A DNA stretch of 61,240 bases from Synergistaceae bacterium (GTDB lineage Bacteria > Synergistota > Synergistia > Synergistales > Aminobacteriaceae): the NCBI GenBank assembly GCA_031276855.1, contig JAISMH010000020.1:1-61240 (forward strand), read 5' to 3'. The notes beneath the pieces were generated by a model. That model saw only the letters and a list, made by a program, of their open reading frames with translations. It was not told the origin of the DNA and ran no database searches. Each line of letters opens with the position of its first letter. Within the stretch, counting starts at the first letter, position 1. The position numbers and the translations under genes were made by a program. This document shows positions 8,096 through 15,848 of this stretch, one piece after another.

Positions 8096-9367
8096 CTACA
8101 CTCCCTTTACGCAAGGAAGAACGATTCCGCCCTGGGGAATAATCCAAGCCGTAAAGTTCTCCCCAAAGCGTTTTTGCAGCGCCGGCACGATGTCGGCCGG
8201 GCCGCCGAACTTCTCACAGAACATCAGGCGGCTCTCCCGCTCGCCCATCGCCGAGCGGAGGTACATGTCGAAATCCCGCGCGTGGGCCGCCATGTAGTAG
8301 AGCTTGTGCGCTCCGAAACGGAACTCCGCCTCGAATTCGCTCATCACGCGCTCCTTCGTCCAGCCGCGCTCGGCCCACTCCGCGAACACCTTGTGTCCGT
8401 AGCCTTCCTCCAGCTCCGCGAAGAAGAACATGGCCCCTCCCTCGCGCACGGCGCGGGAGGCCATGTAAATTGCCTTGTGGGCCTGGTACATGTTGATGTC
8501 CTTGGGGAATCCCCCCGCCGAGACGATGACGGCGTCGGCCGGGCGGTCTATCGCGACGAAGTTCATCTCCCGGAAGGTCTTCACGCCCTCCAGCCACGCG
8601 TCGCGGAAGTGCCCTCCGACGACGCGGACGACGTTCTTGTGGCTGTCGGAAACGAGGTTCACGATGAAGTCGAGCCGGCAGAACTTCTCGACCGCCTCGT
8701 CCGTCTCCTCGTAGAGGCGGTTGCCCTCCAGCAGGCCGATTCCCACGCCCGGCTCGGTCATCATCTTATGGTTGCGCATGACGGTGTCGCGCCCGGATAC
8801 GCCGGGAAAGACGCTCTTCCGCCCCCCGGCGAAACCGGCGTAGTAGTGGAGCAGCACCTCGCCCACGGCCAGGCGCAGTTCCGCCCGCGCGACGGTTCCG
8901 TTGACCAGCAGTTTGTTGCCCGTCGAGAGCGTCCCCATGTCCACGAGGTCCGGTCCGTCGCAAAGGTGGTTTTCGACCCTGTAAGCGCCCGTGATTTCCT
9001 TTCCGAGGAGCTTGTCGATTTCCTCGTCCGTCATGGCGCGGTGGGTCCCGTTCGCGATGACGATCGTGACCGCGCCGCGCGGCACTCCCAGGCGCTCCAG
9101 CTCCGCGAGCATGGGGGGCAGAACCTTGTCCGACGGAGTGGAGCGCGTCATGTCGTTGACGATAACGGCCGCGCTCCGCGGCTTCTTCTCCCGGACCAGC
9201 GTCTCCAGGGAAGGGCCGGCGGTCGGGTTCGAGAGGACGCCCCTGACCGCTTCCCCAAGGTCGCGGATCGGCTCCGCGCCGGACGAAGGTTCGAGAACTC
9301 CCAGGACGTTGCGGTCGGGCACCGAAATTTCGACCTCCCCCCGGCCGTATTTGAATAGGGTTTTCAC
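8096..9367 (-). CDS. larA: LarA-family nickel-dependent 2-hydroxy-acid racemase
   Basis: Lactate-racemase-type enzyme of 423 residues. The start is GTG at 9367 with GGGAGG about 10 nt upstream, 16 nt after the permease stop; the frame continues upstream but only through the permease. The residues described for the Lactiplantibacillus enzyme fall at or within one position of the same numbers here: Asp72, Arg75, His109 (NGTHR), His174, Lys184 (the pincer-nucleotide lysine), His200, Tyr294, Gln295 and Lys298. LarA homologues racemise or epimerise various 2-hydroxy acids, so lactate itself is not proven. The cofactor genes larB, larC and larE are not in the window. The neighbours are a TRAP uptake system and FAD dehydrogenases. 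Confidence 0.88.
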   Translation of the reverse strand: MKTLFKYGRGEVEISVPDRNVLGVLEPSSGAEPIRDLGEAVRGVLSNPTAGPSLETLVREKKPRSAAVIVNDMTRSTPSDKVLPPMLAELERLGVPRGAVTIVIANGTHRAMTDEEIDKLLGKEITGAYRVENHLCDGPDLVDMGTLSTGNKLLVNGTVARAELRLAVGEVLLHYYAGFAGGRKSVFPGVSGRDTVMRNHKMMTEPGVGIGLLEGNRLYEETDEAVEKFCRLDFIVNLVSDSHKNVVRVVGGHFRDAWLEGVKTFREMNFVAIDRPADAVIVSAGGFPKDINMYQAHKAIYMASRAVREGGAMFFFAELEEGYGHKVFAEWAERGWTKERVMSEFEAEFRFGAHKLYYMAAHARDFDMYLRSAMGERESRLMFCEKFGGPADIVPALQKRFGENFTAWIIPQGGIVLPCVKGV

Positions 9368-9383
9368 GTCTGCCCGGCCTCCC

Positions 9384-11384
9384 TTACGAAGCGTTTTCCC
9401 CGAGAGTGTTTTTCTTGAGCGCGTTTTTCCTGAGGAGAAAATATTGACCTCCCCCGATGCCCAAAACAATCGCCAGGCCGGCGAGGTCGGTGGCAAGGCC
9501 GGGGAAAATCAGGAGACACGCCCCCGCCAGGAGCAGAAGGCGGAAGAAGAGGTTGAGCTTCGCGAGCAGGTAGCTCTGCATGGCGGCCGCCGCCGCGACG
9601 ACTCCGAGGAAGGCCGTCACCGTCGCCAGAATGATTTCCGGGACCGTGCTGTTCAGGAAGAGCAGCGCCGGAGCGTAGATGAACGTGAACGGAATGACGA
9701 ACCCGGGAAGGGCGATGCGGAAGCCCGCCCAGCCCACCTCGGACGGGTTCTGGCCCGAAAGCCCGGCGGCCCCGTAGGAGGCGATGGCGACCGGCGGGGT
9801 CAGGTTCGACAGGCACGCGAAATAGTAGGAAAACATGTGCGCCGCCAGCGGAGGAACCCCCATTTTCGTCAGGGCCGGGGCCGCGATGGTGGCCGTGATG
9901 ATGTAGCACGCCGTCGTCGGCAGACCCATGCCGAGGATGATGCAGACGACCATCGTGAGGAAAGCCGTGAGGATGACGCTCCCCTGCGCCAGCGAGACGA
10001 TGCTGTTGCCGAGGACGAGGCCCAGGCCGCTCATGTTGGTGATCCCGTTGATGATCCCGACCACGGCGCAGGCCACCCCGACGCTGACGCTCTGGCGCGC
10101 GCCCTGCTCCATCGCCCGCAGGTACCACTTCAGGGAGGCGAAGAAGGTTCCCTGAAAGATTCCGAAGCCCGACGTGACGAGGACGGAACTCAGAATACCG
10201 TAAAACGCCGCGTAAAGGGGAGTGCGCCCCTTGAGCAGGAGCCAGACGATGACGACGACCGGGACGATCATATACCCCTGGCGCCTCATCACCGTGACGA
10301 TCGGGGTGATTTGGGCGCTGGGCACTTTCTGCATTCCGAGCTTCCTGGCCTCGATGTGGACGTAGGCGTACTGGGAAATGTAGTAGAGGATCGCGGGAAT
10401 GGCCGCCGCCAGCATGATCTTGGAGTAGTCCATGCGCAGATACTCCGCCATGATGAAGGAGGCCGCCCCCATGACCGGGGGCATGATCATGCCGCCGGTC
10501 CCGGCCGCCGCGACCAGGGCGGCGGAGAACACAGGCTTGAACCCGGCGCTCCGCATCAGGGGTATGGTGAAGGTCCCCGTCGCCGCCACGTTGCCGACGG
10601 CGCTGCCGTTGATCATTCCCATCAGGCCGCAGGTGACGATGGCGACCTTCGCCTCGCCGCCGATGGTGCGTCCCGCCAGGCACATGGCGAAGTCCTTGAT
10701 GAACCCGCCCATGCCCGTCTCGGCCAGGAACGCGCCGAAAAGGATAAAGAGAAAGATATAGGTGGCCGAAACGCCCAGCGCCACGCCGAAGATCCCCTCC
10801 GACGAAAGGTAGGTCTGGTAGATGATCCTGCGGAGCGAGAAGCCCGTGTGCCCCAAAATGCCGGGGATGTACTCCCCCCAGAAGCCGTAGGCCAGAAAAA
10901 CGAGGGAGAGGATCATCAACTCTTTGCCCACGGAGCGCCGCGTCGCCTCCAGAACGCAGACGATGACGATCGCCCCCATGATGTAGTCGCGCGTGACCGC
11001 CGTGCCCCGGATGCTGAATTCGTCGAAGTAGAAAAGGATGTAAAGGCTTGAAATGACGGAGAAAGCAAGCCAGACCAAGTCGAACGGCGACGGAGCGGAA
11101 CCTTTTGCCTTCTTTCCGAACGCGGGGTAGAGCAGAAACGTCAACGTCAGCAGAAACGCCAGATGCACGCTGCGGTGCTGCATTGCCGGCAATACCCACA
11201 CGCCGGAAGACGTGACGAGATGGTACGTGGACATCAGTATCGTAAGCGCCGAAACGAGCATGGCCCATTTCCCGGCGTATTTGCGGAAGCTCGATTCCTT
11301 GTCGATCTTTTCGAGCACTTCTTCCGCCTTGGCTTGCGAAATTTCCTCCCTCGCGCCGCCCGCGAGGGTCGTGTCATCAGGCAT
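9384..11384 (-). CDS. TRAP transporter fused permease (DctQM type, TAXI class)
   Basis: Inner-membrane permease of 666 residues. The small (4 TM) and large (12 TM) TRAP subunits are fused, as is usual with TAXI-type binding proteins. The start is ATG at 11384 (MPDDTTL) with GGAGG about 8 nt upstream; the TTG five codons earlier overlaps that ribosome site. Multiple hydrophobic segments and the glycine-rich GMINGSAVGNVAATG and GTGGMIMPPVMGAA loops are typical of the DctM part. It uses an ion gradient to import organic acids. It pairs with the binding protein at 11557 and is followed closely by larA, so it should feed that pathway. Confidence 0.92.
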   Translation of the reverse strand: MPDDTTLAGGAREEISQAKAEEVLEKIDKESSFRKYAGKWAMLVSALTILMSTYHLVTSSGVWVLPAMQHRSVHLAFLLTLTFLLYPAFGKKAKGSAPSPFDLVWLAFSVISSLYILFYFDEFSIRGTAVTRDYIMGAIVIVCVLEATRRSVGKELMILSLVFLAYGFWGEYIPGILGHTGFSLRRIIYQTYLSSEGIFGVALGVSATYIFLFILFGAFLAETGMGGFIKDFAMCLAGRTIGGEAKVAIVTCGLMGMINGSAVGNVAATGTFTIPLMRSAGFKPVFSAALVAAAGTGGMIMPPVMGAASFIMAEYLRMDYSKIMLAAAIPAILYYISQYAYVHIEARKLGMQKVPSAQITPIVTVMRRQGYMIVPVVVIVWLLLKGRTPLYAAFYGILSSVLVTSGFGIFQGTFFASLKWYLRAMEQGARQSVSVGVACAVVGIINGITNMSGLGLVLGNSIVSLAQGSVILTAFLTMVVCIILGMGLPTTACYIITATIAAPALTKMGVPPLAAHMFSYYFACLSNLTPPVAIASYGAAGLSGQNPSEVGWAGFRIALPGFVIPFTFIYAPALLFLNSTVPEIILATVTAFLGVVAAAAAMQSYLLAKLNLFFRLLLLAGACLLIFPGLATDLAGLAIVLGIGGGQYFLLRKNALKKNTLGENAS

Positions 11385-11420
11385 CGTTGTGGCCTCCAAC
11401 CATAAAATTTTTCAGAAATT

Positions 11421-11485
11421 TAAGCTCAGGGGGGCGGAGCGCGTTCAGTCGCCGCGCCCCTTCACTGCCCCCCCGATACCCCCTC
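11421..11485. repeat. AAGCTCAGGGGGG repeat (family B), copy 1
   Basis: Shares AAGCTCAGGGGGGC, a GTTCAGTCG core, a CTTCAC segment and a terminal CCCCCCCGA...CCCCCTC block with copies at 22004-22143 and 54331-54403. The G-run and C-run ends are complementary, so a long hairpin can form. It lies between the TRAP binding protein and permease genes. Confidence 0.7.
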
Positions 11486-11488
11486 AAT

Positions 11489-11536
11489 AAAAAAGCAATC
11501 CAGACTCCTGCGAAAGATTAAGGGAGTCTGGATTGC
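11489..11536 (-). terminator. Strong intrinsic terminator between TRAP binding protein and permease
   Basis: A perfect 14-bp stem (GCAATCCAGACTCC at 11495-11508 with its complement at 11523-11536) and a 14-nt loop, followed on the minus strand by six T. It lies 20 nt past the binding-protein stop. Partial read-through would give more binding protein than permease and downstream enzymes, as is common in binding-protein-dependent transport. Confidence 0.88.
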
Positions 11537-11556
11537 TCGAACAACCTCGTCAGAGG

Positions 11557-12573
11557 TTATTCAGACACTTTCAGGTTTGCGGGAACGGAAATTCCTTTTT
11601 CCTCGAAATATTTGATGGAGCCGGGGTGCAGGGGAATCGTCATGCCGTTGAAGGCGTTTTCGATGACGGTGTACTCCGTGGCCTTGTGTCCGAGCACCAT
11701 GTCGTCGTGAAAGTCGTAAGTCGCCTTGGTCAGCATGTAGATGAGGTCGTCCGGCTGCTTCGCGTCGGTGAAAAGGATGTTGGCGAGGGCTATCGTATGA
11801 ACGTCCTTATCCTGTTTGGGATAGGTCCCCGCCTTGATGGTGAACGGGAAGTACCAGGGATATTTCTCACAAATGACCTTGATCTTTTCCGGATCCATGG
11901 ACATCAGCTCCCCCGCGTTGGAGGAGAGGATATCGATGACGGCTGCCGTCGGAACGCCGCCCGCGATGTGCGTGGCGTCGATCTGCTCGTTTTTCATCTG
12001 ATCGGCGGCCTCGTTGTAGCCCAGGTACTCGGCCGTGACGTTGACCTCGCCCTGATCCTTCATGTAGTTGAGCCCGTAGGCGGCGAGCATCTCGCGGCTG
12101 TTGATCTCCGTCGCGCTGGCGACCTGACCCGGAACGATGCGCTTGCCCTTCAGGTCGGCCACGCTGTTGATGTCGAGCCCCTTGCGGACGACCCAGTGCA
12201 TGATGTTGGGGTAGAGGGAGAACATCCCGCGCTCGCTCTTGTAGGGGAATCCGGGCTTGCCTTTGTAGATGTCGGTTCCGTAGAAGGCGTAGTAACAAAT
12301 ACCGTTCTGCCCGATGGCAACCTGCACCTCGTCGTTCATCATCAGCTCGATATTCTGCGGGGTTCCCGCCGTGGCCTGCGCGGAAGCGCGCACCTGACCC
12401 TCCAGATGCGTCGTCCAAATCTGCCCCATCGCGTTGCCGATCGGATAATACGCGCCCCCCGTCGTGGCCGTGGCGATATTGACGCGATAAGGCGCGGCGG
12501 CGGCCTCTCCCGCCAGCAAAGCAAAAACCGCCAATAACGCAAACACCATCAGTAAAACACTGCGTTTCCTCAT
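11557..12573 (-). CDS. TAXI-family TRAP transporter solute-binding protein
   Basis: Exported binding protein of 338 residues. A signal peptide (about 1-26, MRKRSVLL followed by an Ala/Leu-rich core and AAA) is followed by the TAXI signature around IATATTGGAYYPIGNAMG and ASAQATAGTPQNIELM. It would capture the substrate in the periplasm for the fused permease encoded downstream. It is the first gene of the racemase/oxidoreductase unit. The substrate class of TAXI proteins is poorly defined (glutamate, oxoglutarate and other acids have been proposed); the neighbouring LarA suggests a 2-hydroxy acid. Confidence 0.92.
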   Translation of the reverse strand: MRKRSVLLMVFALLAVFALLAGEAAAAPYRVNIATATTGGAYYPIGNAMGQIWTTHLEGQVRASAQATAGTPQNIELMMNDEVQVAIGQNGICYYAFYGTDIYKGKPGFPYKSERGMFSLYPNIMHWVVRKGLDINSVADLKGKRIVPGQVASATEINSREMLAAYGLNYMKDQGEVNVTAEYLGYNEAADQMKNEQIDATHIAGGVPTAAVIDILSSNAGELMSMDPEKIKVICEKYPWYFPFTIKAGTYPKQDKDVHTIALANILFTDAKQPDDLIYMLTKATYDFHDDMVLGHKATEYTVIENAFNGMTIPLHPGSIKYFEEKGISVPANLKVSE

Positions 12574-12705
12574 TCCTCAAATCCCCTTTCTTTCTGTTTT
12601 AGTTTCAAACGCGGGGTTCAGCCGCGTAAAACCCATTTCAGCGATCAAGGCAAACAGAACGGGAAATCGTAACTGTTACGGGAAATCTTCCGAAAAAATA
12701 TTATA

Positions 12706-12757
12706 TTCCTTTCAGGAAACACGCAGTGTTATTATATCACCTCGGCGAAGAAGTCAA
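12706..12757 (-). promoter_or_regulatory. Candidate promoter and small palindrome upstream of the TAXI gene
   Basis: On the minus strand TTGACT (12757-12752) and TATAAT (12736-12731) are separated by only 15 nt, so the pair is suboptimal. Just downstream lies a small palindrome TTCCT-N3-AGGAA (12706-12718) that could be an operator. The placement, 130-180 nt ahead of the first gene, is reasonable. Confidence 0.4.
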
Positions 12758-12843
12758 GAGTCCGTGCGCTGATTTTGCCGCCGGACGGCGATAATGCCCC
12801 AGGGCGTGGTTATTCTATGACATTGTCATTGTCCGGCGGCAGG

Positions 12844-12881
12844 TTCCTCCCCAGAGGGTTGCGCAAGTCCTTGGGGAGGAA
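12844..12881. repeat. TTGCGCAAG palindromic repeat (family C), complete hairpin
   Basis: Outer arms TTCCTCCCCA (12844-12853) and TGGGGAGGAA (12872-12881) are perfectly complementary, with an inner AGG/CCT pair and a TTGCGCAA centre. Relatives lie at 53-90 and 55195-55230. There is no gene here. Confidence 0.72.
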
Positions 12882-12977
12882 ACGCCAATCCGACGGCCGC
12901 GCCGTTCCCCATATCCGGCCATCAGACATTCGTCGGCATATACGCCGCCGCGGACGGCATATTGCGGCACTCCCCCC

Positions 12978-13007
12978 TTGCGGGGGCGTAAAACTCTCTG
13001 CTATAAT
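12978..13007 (+). promoter_or_regulatory. Strong promoter for the candidate RNA gene
   Basis: TTGCGG at 12978-12983, an 18-nt spacer, and an extended -10 TGCTATAAT (TATAAT 13002-13007). Transcription would begin near 13013-13016. Confidence 0.7.
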
Positions 13008-13013
13008 CTGCGG

Positions 13014-13194
13014 CAGGAAATACCCGTCTGGGACAGGTCAGACGGTTGTTTCGGGGTTGCCAGTGAGGGTCTCGGAAACCCCCACCGGACTTACGCCCTG
13101 GCGAAGTTAACCGAATAGTGTTTTGATGAGCCGCAGAAGTTCGGCAAAGGCTCGTAGAAGTGTTGCTGACGCTTCTACGAGTTTTATTATTTTC
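13014..13194 (+). ncRNA. Candidate structured non-coding RNA of about 180 nt, family unknown
   Basis: A transcript bounded by a strong extended -10 promoter and an intrinsic terminator in a 745-nt gap (12574-13318) with no convincing protein gene. Predicted stems are CCGTCTG/CAGACGG with an 8-nt loop, then TTCGG...CCGAA enclosing GCCAG/CTGGC, which in turn encloses GGGT/ACCC. GAGCC/GGCTC just before the terminator could compete with it. The size resembles 6S RNA, but I cannot match 6S, SRP RNA (no GGAAG/AGCAG core), tmRNA or a known riboswitch. No same-strand gene follows; speE is convergent. It is therefore probably a trans-acting RNA rather than a leader. Confidence 0.55.
13152..13194 (+). 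terminator. Intrinsic terminator of the candidate RNA
   Basis: CTCGTAGAAG (13152-13161) pairs perfectly with CTTCTACGAG (13173-13182), followed by TTTTATTATTTT. The T-rich tail exists only on the + strand, which fixes the direction of the transcript. Confidence 0.88.
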
Positions 13195-13318
13195 TCCACA
13201 CTATCACCCCCTTTCGGGGGGATACCCCTTAGCAGCTGCACGGTCGCCCGCGCCCTGTCCTGCGCGTTATTATATCAGCGGGAAACGTGTCCTCAGGGGG
13301 TTGTTACAGGCTGATGGG

Positions 13319-14170
13319 CTATCCCGCCAGTTCTTTCAGAAACGGGGGAAGGACGAACGCGGCCTTGTGGATTTCGCCGGTGTAATAGCGGGTTCCCTCC
13401 ACGGTTCTCAGCGGCGCGGCCGGGTCCGGCGACAGGGAGGCCGCGCCGTAGGTCCACATTCCGCTGGGGTAGGTCGGCACCGTTCCCCAGTACATTTTCA
13501 CGATGGGAAAGACCGCCCTCATCTGCTCCATGGCCTGCTTCATCAGGGCGGTGTCGGAGAAGGGCGACTCCGTCAGCTCCGCCATGAGGCCCGCGGGGTT
13601 CAGAACCCTTTTTATATCCGCGTAAAACGGCGACTGAAAGAGCCCCGCCGCGAAGTCCACGGGGTCCGTGCTGTCCACGATGGCGACGTCGAAGCGATCG
13701 CCGGTCGTTCGGATGTATTCGAGCGCGTCCATGCAGCGCACGTCCGCCCGCGCGTCCCCGAGCCCGCAACCCACCGTCGGCAGGTATTTCTTGGAGGCCT
13801 CCGTCACCTCGCGGTCGATGTCGATCAACGTGCAGACCTCCACGTTCGGGTGCCTAAGGACCTCGCGCAGAATCGCCCCGTCGCCCCCTCCCACGATCAG
13901 AACCCTCCGGGGGTCGGGGTGGGCGCAGAGCGGCACGTGCGCCATCATCTCCGAATAACAGAACTCGTCCCGCTCCGTCAGCTGAATGGCGCCGTCCAGA
14001 ACGAGGACGCGCCCGTACTCCGGGGTATCGACGATAAGAATATCCTGATAGGGCGTCTTCTTTTGAAAGAGGATCGCGCCGACCTTCAGGGACAGCCGCA
14101 TCCCGTCCGTCTGCTCTTCCGTCAGCCACAGGCTGTTCTCGCGTTTTTCGCGCACCACGGGCGTTTCCAT
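13319..14170 (-). CDS. speE: Spermidine synthase (polyamine aminopropyltransferase)
   Basis: Transfers an aminopropyl group from decarboxylated S-adenosylmethionine to putrescine. The 283-residue length is normal for SpeE. The nucleotide-binding loop VGGGDGAILREVLRH, the following acidic LIDIDREV, and the substrate gate DSTDPVD are all present. It follows hisS by 12 nt on the same strand and was probably the last gene of the ancestral era-recO-hisS-speE run. No speD or speA is visible in the window. Confidence 0.92.
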   Translation of the reverse strand: METPVVREKRENSLWLTEEQTDGMRLSLKVGAILFQKKTPYQDILIVDTPEYGRVLVLDGAIQLTERDEFCYSEMMAHVPLCAHPDPRRVLIVGGGDGAILREVLRHPNVEVCTLIDIDREVTEASKKYLPTVGCGLGDARADVRCMDALEYIRTTGDRFDVAIVDSTDPVDFAAGLFQSPFYADIKRVLNPAGLMAELTESPFSDTALMKQAMEQMRAVFPIVKMYWGTVPTYPSGMWTYGAASLSPDPAAPLRTVEGTRYYTGEIHKAAFVLPPFLKELAG

Positions 14171-14182
14171 CGTCCGTCCCTT

Positions 14183-15511
14183 TTATTCCGCCTGACGGCT
14201 GCAGGGCCTGCGGCCCCAGGGCCCGCGGCCCTGCAGCGCGTCTTGCAAAGCAATGGAGAACTGCTCCCCGCTTTGCAGGTTCTTCACCGTGACGGCGCCC
14301 TGCGCCAGCTCGCTCGGCCCGAGGACGCAGAGCCAGCCCGCGCCCGACCCGCTCGCGCTTTTCATCTGCGCTTTGAACGCGCGGGCGCCCTTGAGAGAGT
14401 CTCCCGCGTCCTGTTCCGCGGCGATGCCGGCCATGCGGAGGCTGTGGGTCAGAACCTGCGCGGCGGAGCGCGCCTCGGGACAGCGCCCGGAATCGTCCTG
14501 CGCGGCGACGTAGATTTCGGCGCCGGGACGCTTGCCGAACGCGCTTCCCTGCTGCTCCATGACCAGCACGATGCGGTCGATGCCCGCGGCGAAGCCCACG
14601 CCGGGCAGATGGGGCCCTCCGACGGACTCCGAGAGGTTGTCGTAACGCCCGCCGCCGCAAACGGCGTTCTGCGCGCCCAGATCTCCCGAAAGTATTTCGT
14701 ACGCCGTTTTGGTGTAGTAATCCAGGCCGCGGACCAGCCGCTTGTCCGTTTTGTAGGAGAAGTTCAGGCGCGTCAGGCCGGCCTTGACCTCTTCAAAATG
14801 CGCCGCGCACTCCTCGCACAGGCTTTCGTAGATGGGCGGGGCCGCGTCGGCGATGGCGCCGCACTCCGGTTTTTTGCAGTCGAGCAGGCGCAGGGGATTG
14901 CGCTCCAGCCGCCCGAGACAGGTCTCGCACAGCTCGCCCTTTCTCGCGGAGAAGTGGTCGATGAGCTTCTGACGGTAGAGAGGCCGGCAATTGGGACAAC
15001 CGACGGAGTTCAGCACGACCTCCAGGTTTTTGAGCCCCAGACGCCGGAATATCTCCGCCGACAGCGCGATGATTTCGACGTCCGCGACCGGGCCGGCAAG
15101 GCCCAGAGACTCCGCGTCGATCTGGAAGAACTGGCGGTAGCGCCCCTTCTGCGGGCGCTCGTAGCGGAACATCGGTCCCCAGCACCACAGTTTGGCGGAG
15201 GCGTTCTGCTCGCAGAGGCCGTGTTCGATGGCCGCGCGCACCATGCCGGCCGTGGCCTCGGGGCGGAGGGTGATGCTCCGGTCTCCGCGGTCGACGAACG
15301 TGTACATTTCTTTTTCCACGATGTCCGTGGTATCGCCCACCCCGCGGGAGAAAAGCTCCGTCTGCTCGAAAATGGGCAGATGTATCTCCGAATGCCCGAA
15401 GTCCGCCATCGTCTTCGCCACCGCGTCCAGAACATAGGCCCATTTCCACGATTCGTCGGGCAGAATGTCCCGCACGCCTCTGGGCGCCTTAATATCCATC
15501 TTCGCATCCAT
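14183..15511 (-). CDS. hisS: Histidine-tRNA ligase
   Basis: Class II aminoacyl-tRNA synthetase of 442 residues. Motif 2 (FRYERPQKGRYRQF), the histidine-specific LVRGLDYYTKTAYEI loop, a GGGRYD segment, and the C-terminal anticodon-binding domain are present. The last 15 or so residues (from about QGRGPWGRR onward) are encoded by a GC-rich palindrome at 14199-14236, so the natural C-terminus has been replaced or extended by a repeat. The gene now lies downstream of a 6.6-kb island; its original upstream neighbour was very likely recO. TATAAA-like sequences between 15511 and 15583 could serve as its own promoter. Confidence 0.95.
   Translation of the reverse strand: MDAKMDIKAPRGVRDILPDESWKWAYVLDAVAKTMADFGHSEIHLPIFEQTELFSRGVGDTTDIVEKEMYTFVDRGDRSITLRPEATAGMVRAAIEHGLCEQNASAKLWCWGPMFRYERPQKGRYRQFFQIDAESLGLAGPVADVEIIALSAEIFRRLGLKNLEVVLNSVGCPNCRPLYRQKLIDHFSARKGELCETCLGRLERNPLRLLDCKKPECGAIADAAPPIYESLCEECAAHFEEVKAGLTRLNFSYKTDKRLVRGLDYYTKTAYEILSGDLGAQNAVCGGGRYDNLSESVGGPHLPGVGFAAGIDRIVLVMEQQGSAFGKRPGAEIYVAAQDDSGRCPEARSAAQVLTHSLRMAGIAAEQDAGDSLKGARAFKAQMKSASGSGAGWLCVLGPSELAQGAVTVKNLQSGEQFSIALQDALQGRGPWGRRPCSRQAE
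14199..14236. repeat. GC-rich palindrome forming the 3' end of hisS
   Basis: CTGCAGGGCC (14199-14208) and GGCCCTGCAG (14227-14236) are perfect complements, with further G/C pairing inside the 18-nt loop. It encodes part of the HisS C-terminal tail. It resembles single-arm members of the palindromes seen at 22894-22916 and 41483-41505. Confidence 0.7.
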
Positions 15512-15582
15512 TCTCTTTCCAGCCCTTCCCGGCGTTTATACCGTTGTAATGCCGGAGACACTATGGCTCCACGTTCCTATTC

Positions 15583-15632
15583 TACATCAAATTTCGGCCA
15601 AAAAAAACTCCGCGCGGTGGGAGGCGTCCGCA
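15583..15632 (-). repeat. Left 50-bp direct repeat: duplicate of the recO 3' end (island boundary)
   Basis: Matches 22219-22268 at 49 of 50 positions (T/C difference at 15618 versus 22254). On the minus strand it encodes the last 15 residues of RecO and its stop codon. The genuine recO carries the right copy, so this copy marks the left end of an inserted segment with a period of 6636 bp. It is consistent with an attachment-site duplication, although no integrase gene lies between the copies. Confidence 0.9.
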
Positions 15633-15848
15633 TCGATTTTCAGGGGGTCTTCTGCCATAATACTCTGGTATCTTGCAACCGCTTTCCCAAACAGTCTGTG
15701 CGGGATATACTCAATCGACTGAAGAAATATAGCGCTGGATGCTGCTGCATTAACATGAAGTGCTTGTTTCGAGCTATTCTGACTTTGAATTTTTTATTTT
15801 ATTTTATTCACTATATTCTTTTTCCAACTCAAAAGGCGGGCTTTCTTT
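15633..15848. other. Island left margin without a gene
   Basis: AT-richer stretch between the left direct repeat and rpoN. Short frames occur but none has a ribosome site or recognisable sequence. Possible -10 boxes are TATACT at 15706-15711 and TATATT at 15812-15817, both with poorly spaced -35 regions. It most likely holds the rpoN promoter. Confidence 0.5.

Noticed and set aside
5283-8147. A 954-residue fused oxidoreductase
   Set aside because: The N-terminal half of this frame overlaps the GlpA-like gene out of frame; the real protein starts at GTG 6572 with its own ribosome site.
13014-13194. 6S RNA or SRP RNA identity for the structured RNA
   Set aside because: Size fits 6S and the sequence contains CAGGTCAG like SRP RNA, but the conserved cores of either could not be found, so no name was given.
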